Assembly (NCBI RefSeq): GCF_041146795.1
Contig: NC_135170.1
Location: forward strand, 24,980,033 to 25,044,032
Direction: 5' to 3'
Length of the DNA: 64,000 nt
Source of the DNA: Maylandia zebra
Lineage: Eukaryota; Chordata; Actinopteri; Cichliformes; Cichlidae
Numbering within the stretch: position 1 is the stretch's first letter; every line of letters begins with the position of its first letter. Shown here piece after piece: positions 49,555 through 62,949 of this stretch. The position numbers and the translations under genes were made by a program. Below the pieces are notes generated by a model. That model was given only the letters and a program-made list of their open reading frames with translations. It was not told where the DNA came from and ran no database searches.

Positions 49555-49815
49555 AGGTAGGGCTGGTCATATAATAACCAGAAGGTGGTTTTATCCCTGG
49601 CGTCTCTAGTTTGCATGCTGAAGCATCCTTGGGCAACATACTAAACACCGAGCTGCCCCTGACATTTCCATCTAAGTGTGAGTGTGTGTGTGAATGTTAG
49701 GCAAAATGGTTAGGCACAGAAAAAAAAGTTTTTGTAAAAATGTGTGTGTGAAAGGGTGAATGAACCTTGTAAGAAGAATGAAATAGAAAACCACTATAGA
49801 AATGCAGTATATTTA
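49555..49815 (+). repeat. SINE-like teleost repeat
   Basis: ggtcatataataaccagaag, ctggcgtctctagtttgcat, gctgaagcatccttgggcaa, catactaaac and gaaaaccactatagaaatgc, with a terminal cagtatatttac, match a common fish repeat of the same family as 27955-28195. Confidence 0.6.
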
Positions 49816-51060
49816 CTATGGAGCAGCATTTTAAAGTAGTTAGTAGAGAAGGAAAACCCATCCAGCAAAGGCCAGCTGTCAAAAAACAAGGCGGTCGAAA
49901 CAAATGTACAATTTTAGAAAATTGTACACAGCTGAACTGTAATTTTGTATAATAAACATACATCTACAATCCATAAACTGAAGTCAGTTTCATCAAATAA
50001 AATGAACACTAAACAATATAAAAGGCATAATAATATTCCACATGACAAATAGACAGGAAAAAGGGCAAATTTTAAATGGATTTAAAATCGGATAAACTAT
50101 GTTCACCGTGTACATGTGACTGCATTACAGAAGTGTCACGGCAGATTTGTGTCAGCTTGGAGGCGTTGGGACTGCAGCTGCAGAGTAAGTTGTGGCTCAG
50201 TGTGGGTGGCAGCTATCTGGCCACTGGGGCGGTGTGTTTATGTGTGCTGGGGTTAGAGCCACGTGCACAGTGGAGGCATACACACTAACGCACTAGCATA
50301 CACACACGCACACATGCATGCAAACAGAAAAACCACAGAGACTCTATTGATTCCGGCTAATCAAGGCGGCGGTGTGTTGGGGGTTGCCGCGCATGCATGT
50401 GTGTGTGAAGTCAACACATTCCCCACATTCCAGCACTTCCCAAAGAGGCACCGAAATATTAACCACTACACGAAACTCAGAAACTCGGCCTCATCCTACT
50501 GCAGGGGTTCTCCTGCTCTTTAACTTGACTGCCCTTCCTTCTGACTTTGCACCCTGGCTGTAGTTTCAACAGCAGTTTTTTCCCTTCTTTTTAAAAAAAT
50601 TCCACCCACAAGATGACCATGCAGTTACTTCTGGCTGAATCACGCAGACAGCACAATGGCTCCACATATTTATGTCTGGTTGAGACTGATCCTTCTCAAC
50701 TGGTAATACAACAAAATCTGACCTCGCCCAAGAAGGTTTAACTGATTGCATGTGTGCAATGCATTAATTGAATGCACGCCCTCATGACACGAGAGCCTCT
50801 GAAGAACTGCTCACCAGCTGGCTACACTGACTGGAAAATATACACGATGGTCATCATAATTGTATTTATATTGTTGATAGCTTCTTTTCTTTTTCTTTTT
50901 TCTTTTTTTGCAAAGCTGCTTCACTAATGTATAATCAAACACTTTTTGATTTAAGCCATCCCGTGGAACTTTGCACCCTGGCCTGATATTGGTTAATCTG
51001 TGATTTTTTTCCCCTTTAATTAATTGTTTAACTTTTAAAGGATAAGAAACAATGTGTACT

Positions 51061-51091
<31 letters not shown>

Positions 51092-52500
51092 ATATATTCC
51101 AAATTATACAAACTCTGAAAATATCCTCATAACACACAGGATGTGTACAGCTTGCCTGATATAGATACTTATATGAAATTTATATGAAAGGGTACACAGC
51201 ACAGCAGTCATGTAGAGATGTAAGTGTGCGTAGGAAACACCTGAACACTCTGTGTTTGTTACCTGAAATGAAAATGCCGTTTGGCCCGGGAAAAAGGAGA
51301 GAGGGTTCTTTTGAGAACCAGTGAAGGACCCAGCAGTCAAATAATACCCACTTACCCTCCTCTTCCTCCTGCTCCTCTAACTCCATGGCTCCTGGTCTTA
51401 AAGCCAGAGCAAAAAATGTTCACAGTAAGGAATCATTACCATAGAAACTCTGTTTGCATTTCCCAGTGAGCAATTCCAGGACCTCTGGCTTTTTAGCTGG
51501 AATCCAGACATTCATTTCAATGGGCAGTGCTGTCTGGAAAAGCTATTGTCCGTGTGGGGCACCTTACTGAAAGACATTCTAGGTGCATTTCCGTTTAAAG
51601 TGAAAAGTCAGACAAAAGGAGCCTTGGCCATGAACTGGATGTCATCTCAACAGGCTTGGCTCACAGGCTGCATCAGCTGGTGCTGCACAGCTACAAGTTC
51701 CAATATTCCGATTCTTTGTGTTTTATTTAGAGGTGATGAAAATGAAAGGCTTTCATTTAAATGTGGTGCCTGAGCAGAGTTGTGCACGTCATTCAAAATT
51801 AGCGTGGTTGGAGAGCGCGACTTTATGCTGCGTGCCCCGTCACAGGGTTGTATTCAGGTTTGTCTTCAGTCGTCTCTCCCATACTAGACTGCTGCGCTGG
51901 AACAAAGGGGCCTTTCACATCGACCTTGACACACAGCCACCCCATCACCACAGGAACCAGTGCAGAGGAATCCACCCCAACTCTCTGATATCAATCTCTC
52001 TGTACCCCTGGCAGAGAGTCTCAGCTCAAAGCTGAGGTGAAGAAGCTAATGCACATCGTATGACTGCATTTTCATTCCAATGGAGAATCAGGTGAAAATG
52101 AAACTCTTTAACAGCTTTGTGAATATTGTTTGAGCTACTTTGACCCACCAGGTTTCTTTAAAATTGCAGCATTTAGGCTTAGAGCACTATTGTGTCCCTA
52201 AATTAGGTTCATTATGGCCAAAATGATTGAATATTATCAATGAGTATTATTTTCTAATAATTTGGTTTATAACATTTTTTTAAAGATTAGATATTGATAC
52301 ACTTCTTAAATAAAAGAGGTCTTTACTTTTTTGTTTTCTCAAATGTTGCTTTGCTTTTCATTCCTTTGTGTTTTGTATTTGTACCTACAGGCCACCATAG
52401 TTTTATCTAAAATATAAAATTAGAAATAAAAGCTCAAGTTAGTCAAAGTCAAAGCAGTTAAATAATTATCTTCCGATTACTAATACTTTTGTCTAAAATC
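49816..52500. other. Intergenic region upstream of the metrnl 3' end
   Basis: No gene recognised. It contains an (AAAG)n microsatellite at 51061-51091 and somewhat GC-richer stretches near 50100-50520 and 51500-52040, with no clear repeat or coding similarity. Confidence 0.4.
51061..51091 (+). repeat. (AAAG)n microsatellite
   Basis: About seven to eight uninterrupted agaa units. Confidence 0.95.
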
Positions 52501-52511
52501 TGCCACAACAC

Positions 52512-52533
52512 CCACACACACACACACACACAC
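52512..52533 (+). repeat. (CA)n microsatellite
   Basis: Eleven CA units, close to or inside the metrnl 3' untranslated region. Confidence 0.9.
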
Positions 52534-52599
52534 AGCTTTGCACATCTGTATACATGAAGAGTATGCAAACATCACACATGTAAGCATGCACATGGGAAT

Positions 52600-53142
52600 A
52601 AAAGTTTTTATTCTTCTCAGTGACAAAAAAAACAAAAAAAACAAAAAAAAAACAAAAAAAAAACTTTTTGGTTTCTTTTTTTTTTTTAAACAATTGTACA
52701 ACCTGAAAAAAAATAACTCAGGTTTTAAACTGCAATACGTTTTTAAACAAAATAAGAGTCTTTCATTTTATACATCTGTCATAGGAAATAAATTCAGAAC
52801 TGTACATCACGTTTTTTTTGTTTTTGTTTTGATTTTGAACAAAGCACACAGAGCTTCAAAATGTACAATATTCATTCACATTTTATACACATAAAAACCA
52901 AATGGGGTCTGCTACATTTAAAAGTTTGCGATTCCTCGTGCGTGAGAAAGGCGGTCTGAACACATTCCACGTTGCATCACCGGCGTTCGGCTAGCACGCT
53001 GCTTGGCAACATCCAGCAGCTCCAGCCATTGTCTCCAAAGAGTCACGGCGCAGCAGGAGAGGAGAGGGGCTCTGGGCCACTGGGCCAGTCTCCTCAGTTA
53101 CTGAGGGCTTGTTCCATCTCCAAATGTGGGCAGATGACCTGC
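52600..53142 (-). other. metrnl: metrnl 3' untranslated region (extent inferred)
   Basis: Downstream of the metrnl stop on the minus strand, an aataaa (complement of 52607-52612) is a plausible poly(A) signal. The stretch contains A-rich runs near 52624-52690. The end is uncertain. Confidence 0.4.
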
Positions 53143-53973
53143 TCAGTTAGTGTCCACGTGACAGGGGTTGGTGCCCTGCTGCTGTGCCTCATGATACAAC
53201 CGCAGGAAGTCTTTGTAGCGTGGTGCGCAGCCCATCCAGGCTTCCCCAAACCTCACGGCCCCAGTGAACAAAAACTCCCCCTCACCGGACCTCACCCCAC
53301 ACTGAAGGGGCATTTTGATACGGCCAGTCCAGCTCCGTACCCTGACACCCCCAGATACAAAGACCTGGGTTTTCTGTCTGTAAAGGCGACTGATCTCCAC
53401 AGTGACAGATGAGTGCTCCTCCTCCTGATCCACCTTCCTAATGCTGCCTCGTGCCACTGGAAAAACCAAGCAGGAAGATGGGATTTAGAGACTGGTAACA
53501 GCAATATTTCAAACTGTGTGTTTGTATTGGACATCGACGCCAACCATGCAGCAGCAGGAAGCAGGAAGCCTATAATTCTTCAAAACAGCACTTACCAAAG
53601 TCACTTGTGCAGACAGCTAGAAGCACTTCAGTGTCACTGCAGGGCTGACAGGACGCTATGTGGAAATAAAGAAAGAGGGTGGATGAGTTCAGAGAAAAAT
53701 GGTGTGCAAATAAAATTAAAAAATGCATGTGGCGTGATAAAAATCGTGTTAACAGGCCCACAGACTTCCAGTAAACACACATCTGTGGCTGTGTTTGAGT
53801 AAGTGTTCCTCACATACAGACAATTAGGGTCACAGTCATTTCCATCCTGACAAATGAATATTTATTTAGAAATGAGAGACCAGGATTCAGCTGAGCTCAG
53901 AGTTATACACCAGACAGAGGCACGCTGCTGATAGTAAGCACAACTCAAAAAGCTAAGAGTGTGTGTGTGTGTG

Positions 53974-54027
<54 letters not shown>

Positions 54028-55354
54028 TGTCTAATGCTCCTGGGAGCTGTTCAGTCAGCTTCCCTTGCCAAAACAGGAACCCCTTAACACCCCATGACAA
54101 ACAAGGACCAGATGACGGGTATAAGAACAGCAAAACTAGTAGAGGTTACATCTGACCTCTCACAGCACTCCAGCAGGCCTACTTAGACTGCAACTATAAC
54201 ATCAAGGGGGGCCCACATTCAGAAGAAGCAAACAGAGGATAGATTTTGCCGGTTTCGTGCACATCTTGCATTACACAGGCACAGGGCAATTAAAGTGCAG
54301 GTAATTTAGTTTCCAAAAAGAAAATGTGAATTAAATACAATAGCCCACATCAATTATTTAAAAGTCTGCTCCAGGCACCATTTCACCTTTGATTGGGGTC
54401 TGCATAGCAGCAACTCAGCCTGCCCCCTCGTCCAGACTGTTTTATAGCAGTAGAAAGGGCCCTTAATGAGAGCAGTCAACTCCGTGATTAGTTGACTCAG
54501 GTGGTCCTGTGGCTGTCCTAACCAGAATGCCTTTATTAACCCCTAGACCTGCTTTGGTTTTCCTTAGTAGTACTCTGAAGCAGGTGGGGGTAGGAGGAGG
54601 AGTGGGAGCAAAAAGAGGACTGTCTAGTCAGCAGTGGGTTGAGGGTGAGGAAGGAGCAGTCGTCTGACCACAAAATAAGTGGAAGAATGTTTAAAAAATG
54701 TTAACTCAGGTGGGCCCGGTGCACTGGAAAGCACCCTAATTTGCACAACCAGTCATAAAACTGAGCATAAATATTAATTTGGTGTGTGCAATACATCTAA
54801 TAAGACTTCTTGCCAAAGCGGTGATGTTCACCCTTGGTCATATTTAGGAGCGCAGCTTAACCTTATTTTTAGCTTTTAGCTGGATTGTCTGATGATGGGT
54901 GTACAGAGGTGAGGGATCTTTGAGGTCAGCTAGTGTAGCAACACAAGGCACTGCGACATCACTAAAGAGGGCTCAAGGGTCAAACAGCCACAAGCTTGGA
55001 TGGCTTAGTAGCAGCTGGAGAGCCAAGACTTCAGAGAGGCCAACCTCACCCAGAGCAGAGGTTGGTTTTTTTTTTATGTTTTTCTCCAAGGAAGTCAAAC
55101 ATGAAATAGAACCGCAGGAATGGGCTGAGAACCGAGTCAGCATCTCTTTCTGGCCCTCTGCACATGCAGCGCCACTCTGATCAGAACCACTTCACAGGAG
55201 CACAGAGGGATGAGGGATGGGAGGAGTGGCAAAGGAAGGAGTGGAGGGGCACATTAGAGTGTCCCTGAAACATCTGGGACCAGATGCATTCCACTGTAAT
55301 GGAGCACAACTTGCTAATACCGCTCAGCAGAGACGAAACCCACTTCAAACAACT

Positions 55355-55385
<31 letters not shown>

Positions 55386-58300
55386 AACGAAAAGGAAAAA
55401 TACGAGAATGATAAATAGGCAAGAAAGAAAATTAAGAAGTAGGAAATAGTGAGACTGAGGACAGGAAAAGGGAGAATAAGTCAAGCGAGCTGAAAGGGAG
55501 GTTAAGGGAGTGACAGCAAGGGAAATACAAGCCTATATGGTCCTAGAAGTTCCTCCCAACATCTGGTTGGAGATACATTCCAATTTGATGGTGAGCAACT
55601 CAATGGAAAGGAAAGGAAGAAACATGAAAAAGAAGGAGGAGCAGCAGCAATCAATCTGTGACTCCAGGCTTCAGATGACACGAGACCAATGTCTTTGTGA
55701 ATCATCCCAGTGCTATCTCAGGCCACATTACAGCAGCAGATTATACTACAGAGCTGAGCCGAGCGAGCTAATGCGGTCAAAACAACTCCTACTCTACGTT
55801 TAACCCTCTCTCTGTCTGTTTCTGTCTGCTGTGCCAGATAATGACGCAGGATGTGAATATGTGAACCAAGAGAGCCGTAAAAACAGATGTGGGCCTGATA
55901 CTGCTCATATTTTGCTTTAGGTGGAAGAGAAGGGAAAAAAAACATAGCTGCACAGCTTGAAAATGTGCAGGTTTGGCAGGTACGCAGTGTGAAAATACAC
56001 GGCTGTTTTTCCATTGGAGGCCCTCTGTTTGACTGTGCCCCTCCACACACAAGCCAGGCAAAAAAGAAGAAAAAAGAAAACAATAGAAGCTTACAGTGCA
56101 ACGTTCAAGTCAAATCCAGTCAGAATGTTTGTAAAATGAGCTGAGAGGTGAACGTTTTATCCCGAAAAACTAAAGTTTAAAAGCCGATTTTGACCTTTTA
56201 ATCCTCACGGTGAAAATATGAGTTTGACAAGAACCCCCACCCCCCAAAAAAAATCCTTAATGTAAACACAATGCTACTAGAAAAAAAAAGTCTTTGGATG
56301 TAGTATTTGCAGTGTGCTGGAGCAAATGTTAAGTTTCCTACTATTAGAGTCCAACCTAATAAAAGTTTCCACCAGTAGATGGCTGCATTTAGTGCTCGGT
56401 GTGCACCACAGGGGCAGAGCACAAAGGCACTCAGTTCTAGAGGGAATCTAAAGTAAGGCCTTTATAGGAGCTACACAGATCAAAGAAGCAGCAGTTTTCA
56501 GGGGTATCACTAAAGATGTCAAAGATGCATCTTACCAACGAGCAAGTGCGGCCCCGCCTTGTGCCTGTCGCTGACCAGCTCGTACTGGAACGCCGTAATC
56601 CGCCGACTGATGTCCATGTGGGGGACAGCCTCAATAAAGAGGGCCCCTTCCTGAATGCCGAAGCAGTGCACCTTGCCCTGAGCCTGGTCCTGCTCAGGCA
56701 GCAGTAACCTCAGCTTGCCGTTGCGGTCCAGGTAGATGTTGGTGCCGCTGGACTCGGCGGAGGGTTTAATGCAGACAGAGAGCCGAGCGGCGGCGGGAGA
56801 GACCATGTTGGGTCGGAGGTTGACGATGATGGCCCCTGTGGGATAAAGCCATTCCAGAGAGCCTTGGGAGCAACGTAGGTACACCTGCTCCACATCCCTG
56901 GTGTGGCCTTCATGGGTCAGACCGCTGGATAAAGAAAAGAAAAAGGCACAACATATGAAACAAGCTGCAATAAAAGTGGCATTTCTCTGGAAAGCTTTAA
57001 TTTTTTTCAACCCCCCTTTACCCAAATAAAGAATAAAGAGACTTATTCACTAATCTAAAAATGATTTTGGGGGCATTTATAGCCTGAATTAACTGACCAA
57101 GTTGAAGACCTCTGGCAGACCCAAAGGACATTAAACCACATTCCTCCTGAAGCATTATTAAGGCCGTGCGCAAGACTGGCTGCATGACCAGTCACGAGCC
57201 GGAGCAGCCAAAATGACCTCAGCTCCCAACACACACTCCCCGTACCGCATTGTTCCGCCCAGCGCTTTGGCAAAACGCATCACTGGCAAGCTGCCTTTGG
57301 GAAGGGTTTGGAGGCAGAAATGGATGAATGGAGGGACACAGGGGCTTCTGGGCAGACAACAGCAGCAACAGTAGCTGGGACTGCAGCATGCAAGTGCAAA
57401 TGCAGGTCACGCACCGAACCTCCCCTTGCTTTCAAGCAACCAAAGAGACTGGAAGAGACTTGTCCGGGCAGCACTTCGGCCTCTGGCGCCAGCATGACCA
57501 AATGACTCCCTCCAGAACTTAATGCCTGGTCGGGATTTGAAAACTCCGGCTCTGTCAGTCATTCTGTGGCAAAGCCTGAGGCAGGAAGCCATCAGCAGTC
57601 TACCAGCATACACATGCCAAGCTAGCGGTTTGACTCCGGAGGAGAAACGCCCAGTTTCCTGAAAATGAGATGCTGAAATTCAAAATTTGCCATAGATCTC
57701 AAAAGGAACCCGCAGCACATGCTGAGCATATGCCTCTGCAGCCCCATAACCAGGCTCTCCTCAGCATGCCTCTAATTAAGTCCTTTCTAACTTCATCACT
57801 TCTGCAGGCAATTAAAGGAGATTAGTCAAGAGTCTGCCTAATGAACAACAGATTATTGGTGGAAAGCTCAAAAGTATGGGCAGCCCCTCCTGACTGCAGG
57901 ATGATGAAAAACAACAACAACAAAAAAAAAAAAAAACACTTATTTAAGGCGCAGTTCTGAACTGCAAAACAGATTTCAGCAGATGTTTGATGGGAGGTGA
58001 AACTTTCCAGTGAATGCTTCATTTCCTGACGTTTATCAATCATACATCTCTGTGTGGCTACCTTTAATACTTTGAGCCTATGAGTGTGTGCATATGTCCC
58101 ACACACACACACTTTCTTTAGGGGAAGGGAGGGGGGGAATAAAACATAAGTAAAAAAGATAAATAAATAAAATAAAAAGGCGATTTGTGTGTGGGATGTC
58201 ATAAACATGTTATTTTCGTATTCCAACGTCCTCCCATCATGTTATTAAAATCTTTGGTTGAACCATCGTGTCATTCATACGTCCAAAACAACCCCAAACA

Positions 58301-58714
58301 CACGTGTCTCTGACATTACTACATTTTTCACACACAAAAAATTACGGTAGTTTCTTAACTTATATCAAAAACTACACAAATCTTTTGTTTCCTACAGCCA
58401 CCATAGGGGCTAGCTTTGTTTTAATTTATGGTCTAACCCTGCCGCCTGCTTCCCACATCACCGCGGCGACTTGAGTTTCAGTCACAGTCATTTCAGGTCG
58501 CCACCAGCAGCTTTCATGTTTGCTCACATCCTCGCTTTTTCTTATTTAGCAGTTTAGTTTGACGTTCAAAATACATTCAGTTAAAAGGGGGGGGGGGGGA
58601 AGTCTGTAGACCTCACCTGCCCTTCCAGCTGCACTGGTCGCTTGAGTATTGGCAGAAAGAAATCCTAAAGAGAAGGAAAAGCGGCAGCAAGGAGGCCAGC
58701 ATCGGGGTGAGCAT
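53143..58714 (-). CDS. metrnl: Meteorin-like protein, secreted (286 aa, four exons)
   Basis: A secreted hormone-like factor of the meteorin family; in mammals it acts on adipose tissue, immune cells and neurons (family knowledge). Exons: 58714-58617, 56924-56536, 53655-53596, 53456-53143. All have AG/GT borders and fit in frame. The start MLTPMLASLLPLFLLF is a signal peptide, probably cut before QYSSDQCSW. The mature chain has ten cysteines, the family number for five disulfides. Signatures: GLTHEGHTRDVEQVYLRC, EWLYPTGAIIVNLRPN, FQYELVSD, PCSDTEVLLAVCTSDF, SRLYRQKTQVF, GEFLFTG and FGEAWMGCAPRYKDFLR, ending NPCHVDTN. The last exon and the C-terminus favour METRNL over METRN. Intron 2 (53656-56535) holds a GT/GC microsatellite and a 30-G run. 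Confidence 0.95.
53959..54026 (+). repeat. (GT)n(GC)n microsatellite in metrnl intron 2
   Basis: A long alternating purine-pyrimidine tract ending in gcgcgcgcgc, which could adopt Z-DNA. Confidence 0.95.
55355..55384 (+). repeat. Uninterrupted 30-G homopolymer in metrnl intron 2
   Basis: Thirty consecutive G. The transcript of metrnl would contain the complementary C run. A G-quadruplex on the plus strand is possible. Homopolymers of this length are also prone to assembly error. Confidence 0.9.
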
Positions 58715-59010
58715 GTTTATCTCGCCTCACTTAGCCTCCTCTTGAGTGAAACTACGATAAAGTCCACTGCCGTCTCTCCAGCTGCATAGCGTTTCCATGT
58801 GCCACGGTCCGCTCCGTGCGCTCCCCGGGGTTTCTTCTTTTATTCTCGAAAAGTTCAGGGGATTAAAAGCGCTTTCCCCATCAAACACACACACTCACTC
58901 AGTGGCTCCGCGCAGCGCTGACAGCCCTCCGTTAAATGTGGAGTGAGTTCAGCTCCGAGTCTGCCTCAGCAGCCCTGATTGCGCTCTACGTCACACCCGA
59001 GCGCTCTGTG
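58715..59010 (-). promoter_or_regulatory. metrnl: Probable metrnl promoter and 5' untranslated region
   Basis: CpG-richer than its surroundings (ctccgtgcgctccccggggt, gtggctccgcgcagcgctg), with a CRE-like tacgtcac at 58987-58994. It directly precedes the first coding exon on the minus strand. No TATA box at a convincing distance; the start site is undetermined. Confidence 0.45.
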
Positions 59011-59159
59011 TATGCTGCGTTCAGGGGCCTCATCTCAGACTCCGATTTTAGAAGTTCGAAATTTTGCGGGTTTGTGTCCTTCCAAATATTAAAGTTGGTT
59101 GAATTTTAGAACGTTATCTGTTGTAAATGCGCCATAATGATATATGGTATATCAAATGA

Positions 59160-59455
59160 TTGATCTTCAGCTGGCATAGCTGAAGAGGGGTTATTTGTGA
59201 CAGAAGCATAGCAGCAAGAGTGGAGAGGAGACCTGCTGTCATGTGTGGTTTGGAGACGGTGGCACTTACAAGAAGTCAGGAGGCCAAGTTGGATGTGGAT
59301 CTGGGATAGTTTGGACATGGTCATAGGAGGTTCGTGGATGTAGTGAAGGAGGATATGCAGAGGATTGTTATGAGAGAGGAGAATGCTAAGAAAGGGCGAG
59401 ATGGGGGCAGACGATTTGTTGTGGTGACCCCTCAAGGAAGCAGCTGAAAAAAATA
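59160..59455 (+). mobile_element. 3' fragment of a fish LINE (endonuclease/reverse-transcriptase type)
   Basis: The plus strand reads gtggtttggagacggtggca, then ggaggttcgtggatgtagtg, aaggaggatatgcagagga, agatgggggcag and ggtgacccctcaaggaagca, with frame remnants RRFVDVVKEDMQRIV. This is the C-terminal tail and 3' end of a very common fish LINE, with an internal deletion between cttacaagaagtcagg and the later part. Inactive. The clade is not certain. Confidence 0.65.
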
Positions 59456-61955
59456 GCTATGCCACATTTAGATTAATAGAAGTTAATTACATCACCAGGA
59501 GATTTTTTTTAACAGGTTGGGTTGTAGTCAGTTGTCTAAACACAGATCATTTTCTCCGAGGGGAGACAATCCTATTCTGTGACTGAAAACACCAGAATGT
59601 TTTAAAGAATAAGTATATGGCTAATATCGAATTCTTGATATGATTGCTGATTGGAGTTAAGGTAACTTGCTTAAAACTGGTTAATATAATCATGTCAAAC
59701 AATCCCCAATATCCCTGTTATTTTCTGTGACTGTTTTCTGGTTAGTTGCTCGACTCATGTAAAAGTTCCGACAGCACTTGAAAGTTGCATAAAACTTGTG
59801 TAGAAACCACAGCAGCTCCGCAGTTGCAACACTTTGACATTCGTTGAATATTTCAACAGAATAAACTTTATTTATTTTTGTAAGAAATCAGTCTATAAGA
59901 GGTCTTTTATATCCCTCATATAAAGTGTTTTATAGTTCTGTGGGTGTCTGTCTCTATGAACAGAAATACTATTGTTTCCCGATGCTGGAGCCGCAAAGAT
60001 CCCTGTCAAATAATGAGATCTTAGTGCAATGAGGGTAAAGAGGTAAGGAAGTAAAGTGGCAGGTATTCCTGGCAGTGTCCTTTCAAAGGAAAGGTGCATA
60101 GACTCAATTACCTAAAAGTGGTATGTTGGCAATACTGACATGCTGGTGAAACTCTAGTATTATAATGGTTTAAAAAAAAATCCCCATAGTCCCTCTTTGT
60201 AAGTCAAATTAAGTTTAGCCAGTTGCATTCTTGCCTTTAGCTTTGCCATATACTTTTATAGCAACCATCAATTGTACATTATACTGAGATCTGAGGGCTA
60301 AAAAAGGGCTGACTATCAGCTGTGGTCTCATGGTTTGACTGGAGCTCTGCAGACATCTGCAAGTACTGGCCACATGAAGGAGTTAATTAATCAAAGTCAA
60401 GTACTGGTCAAGTAAAAACAAATTTGCATGTTTCTTTATGGGAAGTAATGATGGTATTATCCATTATGTCTGTTAATAATGTCACAGGGGCTCTGCGATT
60501 TAAATTTATCCTGTAATAGTTTTCTTTTCCCCCTCTTTCAGATGAGAGGGATTCTGGAAGGGGAGAGTGGGGAGACCATGGCAAAGACCTCACCACCATG
60601 TTTGTGTTCTTGGTGCCTTTTTAAACATCCATTCATCAATCTTTTTCCATTTATTCAATTAAGGGGGATTAGCTGAAGTTGCTGCTGCAGGGCTGTCTTT
60701 TGAAACATCTTTATTTAAATTATCTGACAAATCATGTGACTTGCTGCGTGTTTAATCCCACTAATGTGTGAAGTTTGTGCTTTGTACTGACAGTAGCTAC
60801 AGCCATCATTAATATAAAGTCTCTGGCCCCAGACAGCTCTCAGGGACTTCAGATCTATTTTGTCTGTTGATTTGTGACTTGTAACATCATAGTTTACACA
60901 TAGCTCTGTTTGCGAGTACAACAAGAGGAACTTTACGATCTTCGGGGTTGGTTACAGCATCAGTAAACATAAACTTTTCATTGCTCTAGTAATGGATCCT
61001 ACGCAACGACTTCTTATGAAAAAGTTGTTTTGTATCTGGAAGCCATTTGGCATGGGAAAGAAACCTGTCTGACAAGGAAAACCAGCGCAGTTTGTAACTG
61101 CTATTTTTTTCCTTTCTGCTTTCTTGGGATTTTAAATTGGTTGTGGTTGCGGTGATGATTGACACCTCTGCGTTTCTGACCTGACATGCAGGGTGCATGT
61201 CCTAGCTTGGGCAACTCAGAATCCCCTGCAAACCTCAGAAGGATGTGCTGATGAGCGGTTAATAGGACGAGAGTGTAAAGTTGCTGTAACAATAAGGAAA
61301 ACACAAATCCACAGCCTTGTTCCAGGCATTGTGCAACTTTTTTTGTTTTGCTTGTGTAGTAAGGATGAGAAGCCTGGCTGGTGTGTGTGTGTGCGCGCGC
61401 GCGCGTGTGTATGATCTGCTTTTTGTGTTATCTTTGCCACTGCACTTCTCAATGAGGTAACAGAAACACAAGACGTGCCCAGGCAAGACATCTGAGGATC
61501 AATCATAATAGCAGCTGCACTGATACATCACAGACACACAGTGTAATTACAAATAATGACCTTGCTTAAATTTAATTAGTGCGTTAAACCTAATTTGTAC
61601 TAGTCTTTTAAGTATATGCCCTCACACTGAGTTATCACGTGCTACATGTTTCATTTAATGAGAAAGGAAGAGCTCTGCTGTGGTGAGTGTAACATCTATC
61701 CGTTGAGCAGTGTTGTGGTTATTACAGTCATTACGTTTGTGTTGTGTTTAAACTCTGGTTCTTGAGAATGTGTGATGTGGTTTCCACTGTTTGTGCAGCA
61801 GAGATCAGTGCTAAGGTTTAGCTCGCAACAGACCCCCAGTGGTCCTGTAGTTGTAAGGTTTGTGGAGGACAGAGATCCAAAAACGGGGATTTTAATCACT
61901 GGACTCCTGTCTCTCATATCTGTCTTTTTTATTTAAGTGAGACATTATGACATTG
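59456..61955. other. Intergenic, no gene recognised
   Basis: AT-rich sequence with short frames that lack similarity. A (TG)n(CG)n tract lies at 61381-61408. No clear repeat family was identified in the rest. Confidence 0.45.
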
Positions 61956-61964
61956 CCGCACATT

Positions 61965-62778
61965 ATTAGGCACAATTCATTAGTACCGGTTTGATAGCAC
62001 AGATTTAACAAATTGCTGGAAACTTTCCTCAGATGGTCCATTTTGATATAACAGCGTCACACAGTTGCCCCAGATTTGATTCTACCACATCCCAAAGGTG
62101 CTCTCTTATAGATTGGCATATGTTGACTGTGGAGGACATTTGAGTCATTGTCATCCTAAAGAAACAAGTTTGAAATGATTCGAGCTTGGTGACATGGCTT
62201 GTTATCCTGCTGGAAGCTGCCATCTGATGATGTATACACTGTGGTCATATAGGGATGGACATCAGCAGCAGCAATACTCATGTAGTCTGTGGTGTTTAAA
62301 CAATGCTCAGGCCCTTAACCGTTGATAAATGCAGGATTGATTTATCCTTTCTTGTAGTTTGTGCCAAATTCTGAATGTTGCAGCAGAAATCGACACTCAT
62401 CAGACCAGGCGCTGTTGTTCCAGTCTTCCCTGAGCCAACTTTGGCGAGCTTGTGTGAATTGTGGCTTCAGTGTTCTGTTTTTTAGCTGACAGCAGTAGCA
62501 CCCAGTGTGGTGTAGCCCGTCTGCTTCGAGGATCAATGTGTTCTGCATTCAGAAATGCTCTTCTGGACACCTTGGTTGTTACGAGTGGTTATTTGAGTTA
62601 TTGCTCTCCTCTCTGTCATCAACAGGGCATTTTTAACCCAGAGAATTGCCCTTCACTGTATAGTGTCTCTTTTCTGGAGTATGCTCCGTAAACCCTATAG
62701 ATGCTTGTGTCACAAAATATCAGCAGTTTGTGAAATGCCAGTCCATCTGGCACCAACAAATTAAATTACCTTCCCCAT
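61965..62778 (-). pseudogene. Decayed Tc1/mariner-type transposase
   Basis: Minus-strand pieces appear in family order. A start at 62778 (atggggaag) is followed by VGARWTGISQTADIL, matching the N-terminal helix-turn-helix. Then come DWNNSAWSDECRFLLQHSE (first catalytic Asp region, 62340-62430), FQQDNKPCH (second Asp region, near 62190-62215) and REHLWDVVESN with LCDAVISKWTI (near 62035-62105), where functional relatives have the third acidic residue. The pieces lie in different frames with several stops, so no protein is made. Flanking sequence to about 62950 may include its inverted terminus. The family assignment rests on motif order. Confidence 0.75.
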
Positions 62779-62949
62779 TCTGATGTTTGAACGTCAGTCC
62801 CTCATCATAACCATACTTAAATGCACTGAGTTCCTGTCATGTGATTGGCTCATATTTCCACGCCACAAATTTTTGAACAAGTGTGGTCAATGAGTAATTG
62901 TGCATGCTGGTTCCAGTTTACCAATAACAGGCCACTTTCAAAACTACAT

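Noticed and set aside
51061-51091. Possible CRISPR-like array from regular short repeats
   Set aside because: It is a simple tetranucleotide microsatellite with no spacers, in a vertebrate genome.
55718-56101. A 127-aa minus-strand frame in metrnl intron 2
   Set aside because: Low-complexity phenylalanine runs from A-rich DNA, no splice sites that would join it to metrnl, and no similarity.
53143-58714. Assignment as METRN
   Set aside because: The last exon and C-terminus fit METRNL better. The two are related, so a phylogeny would settle it.
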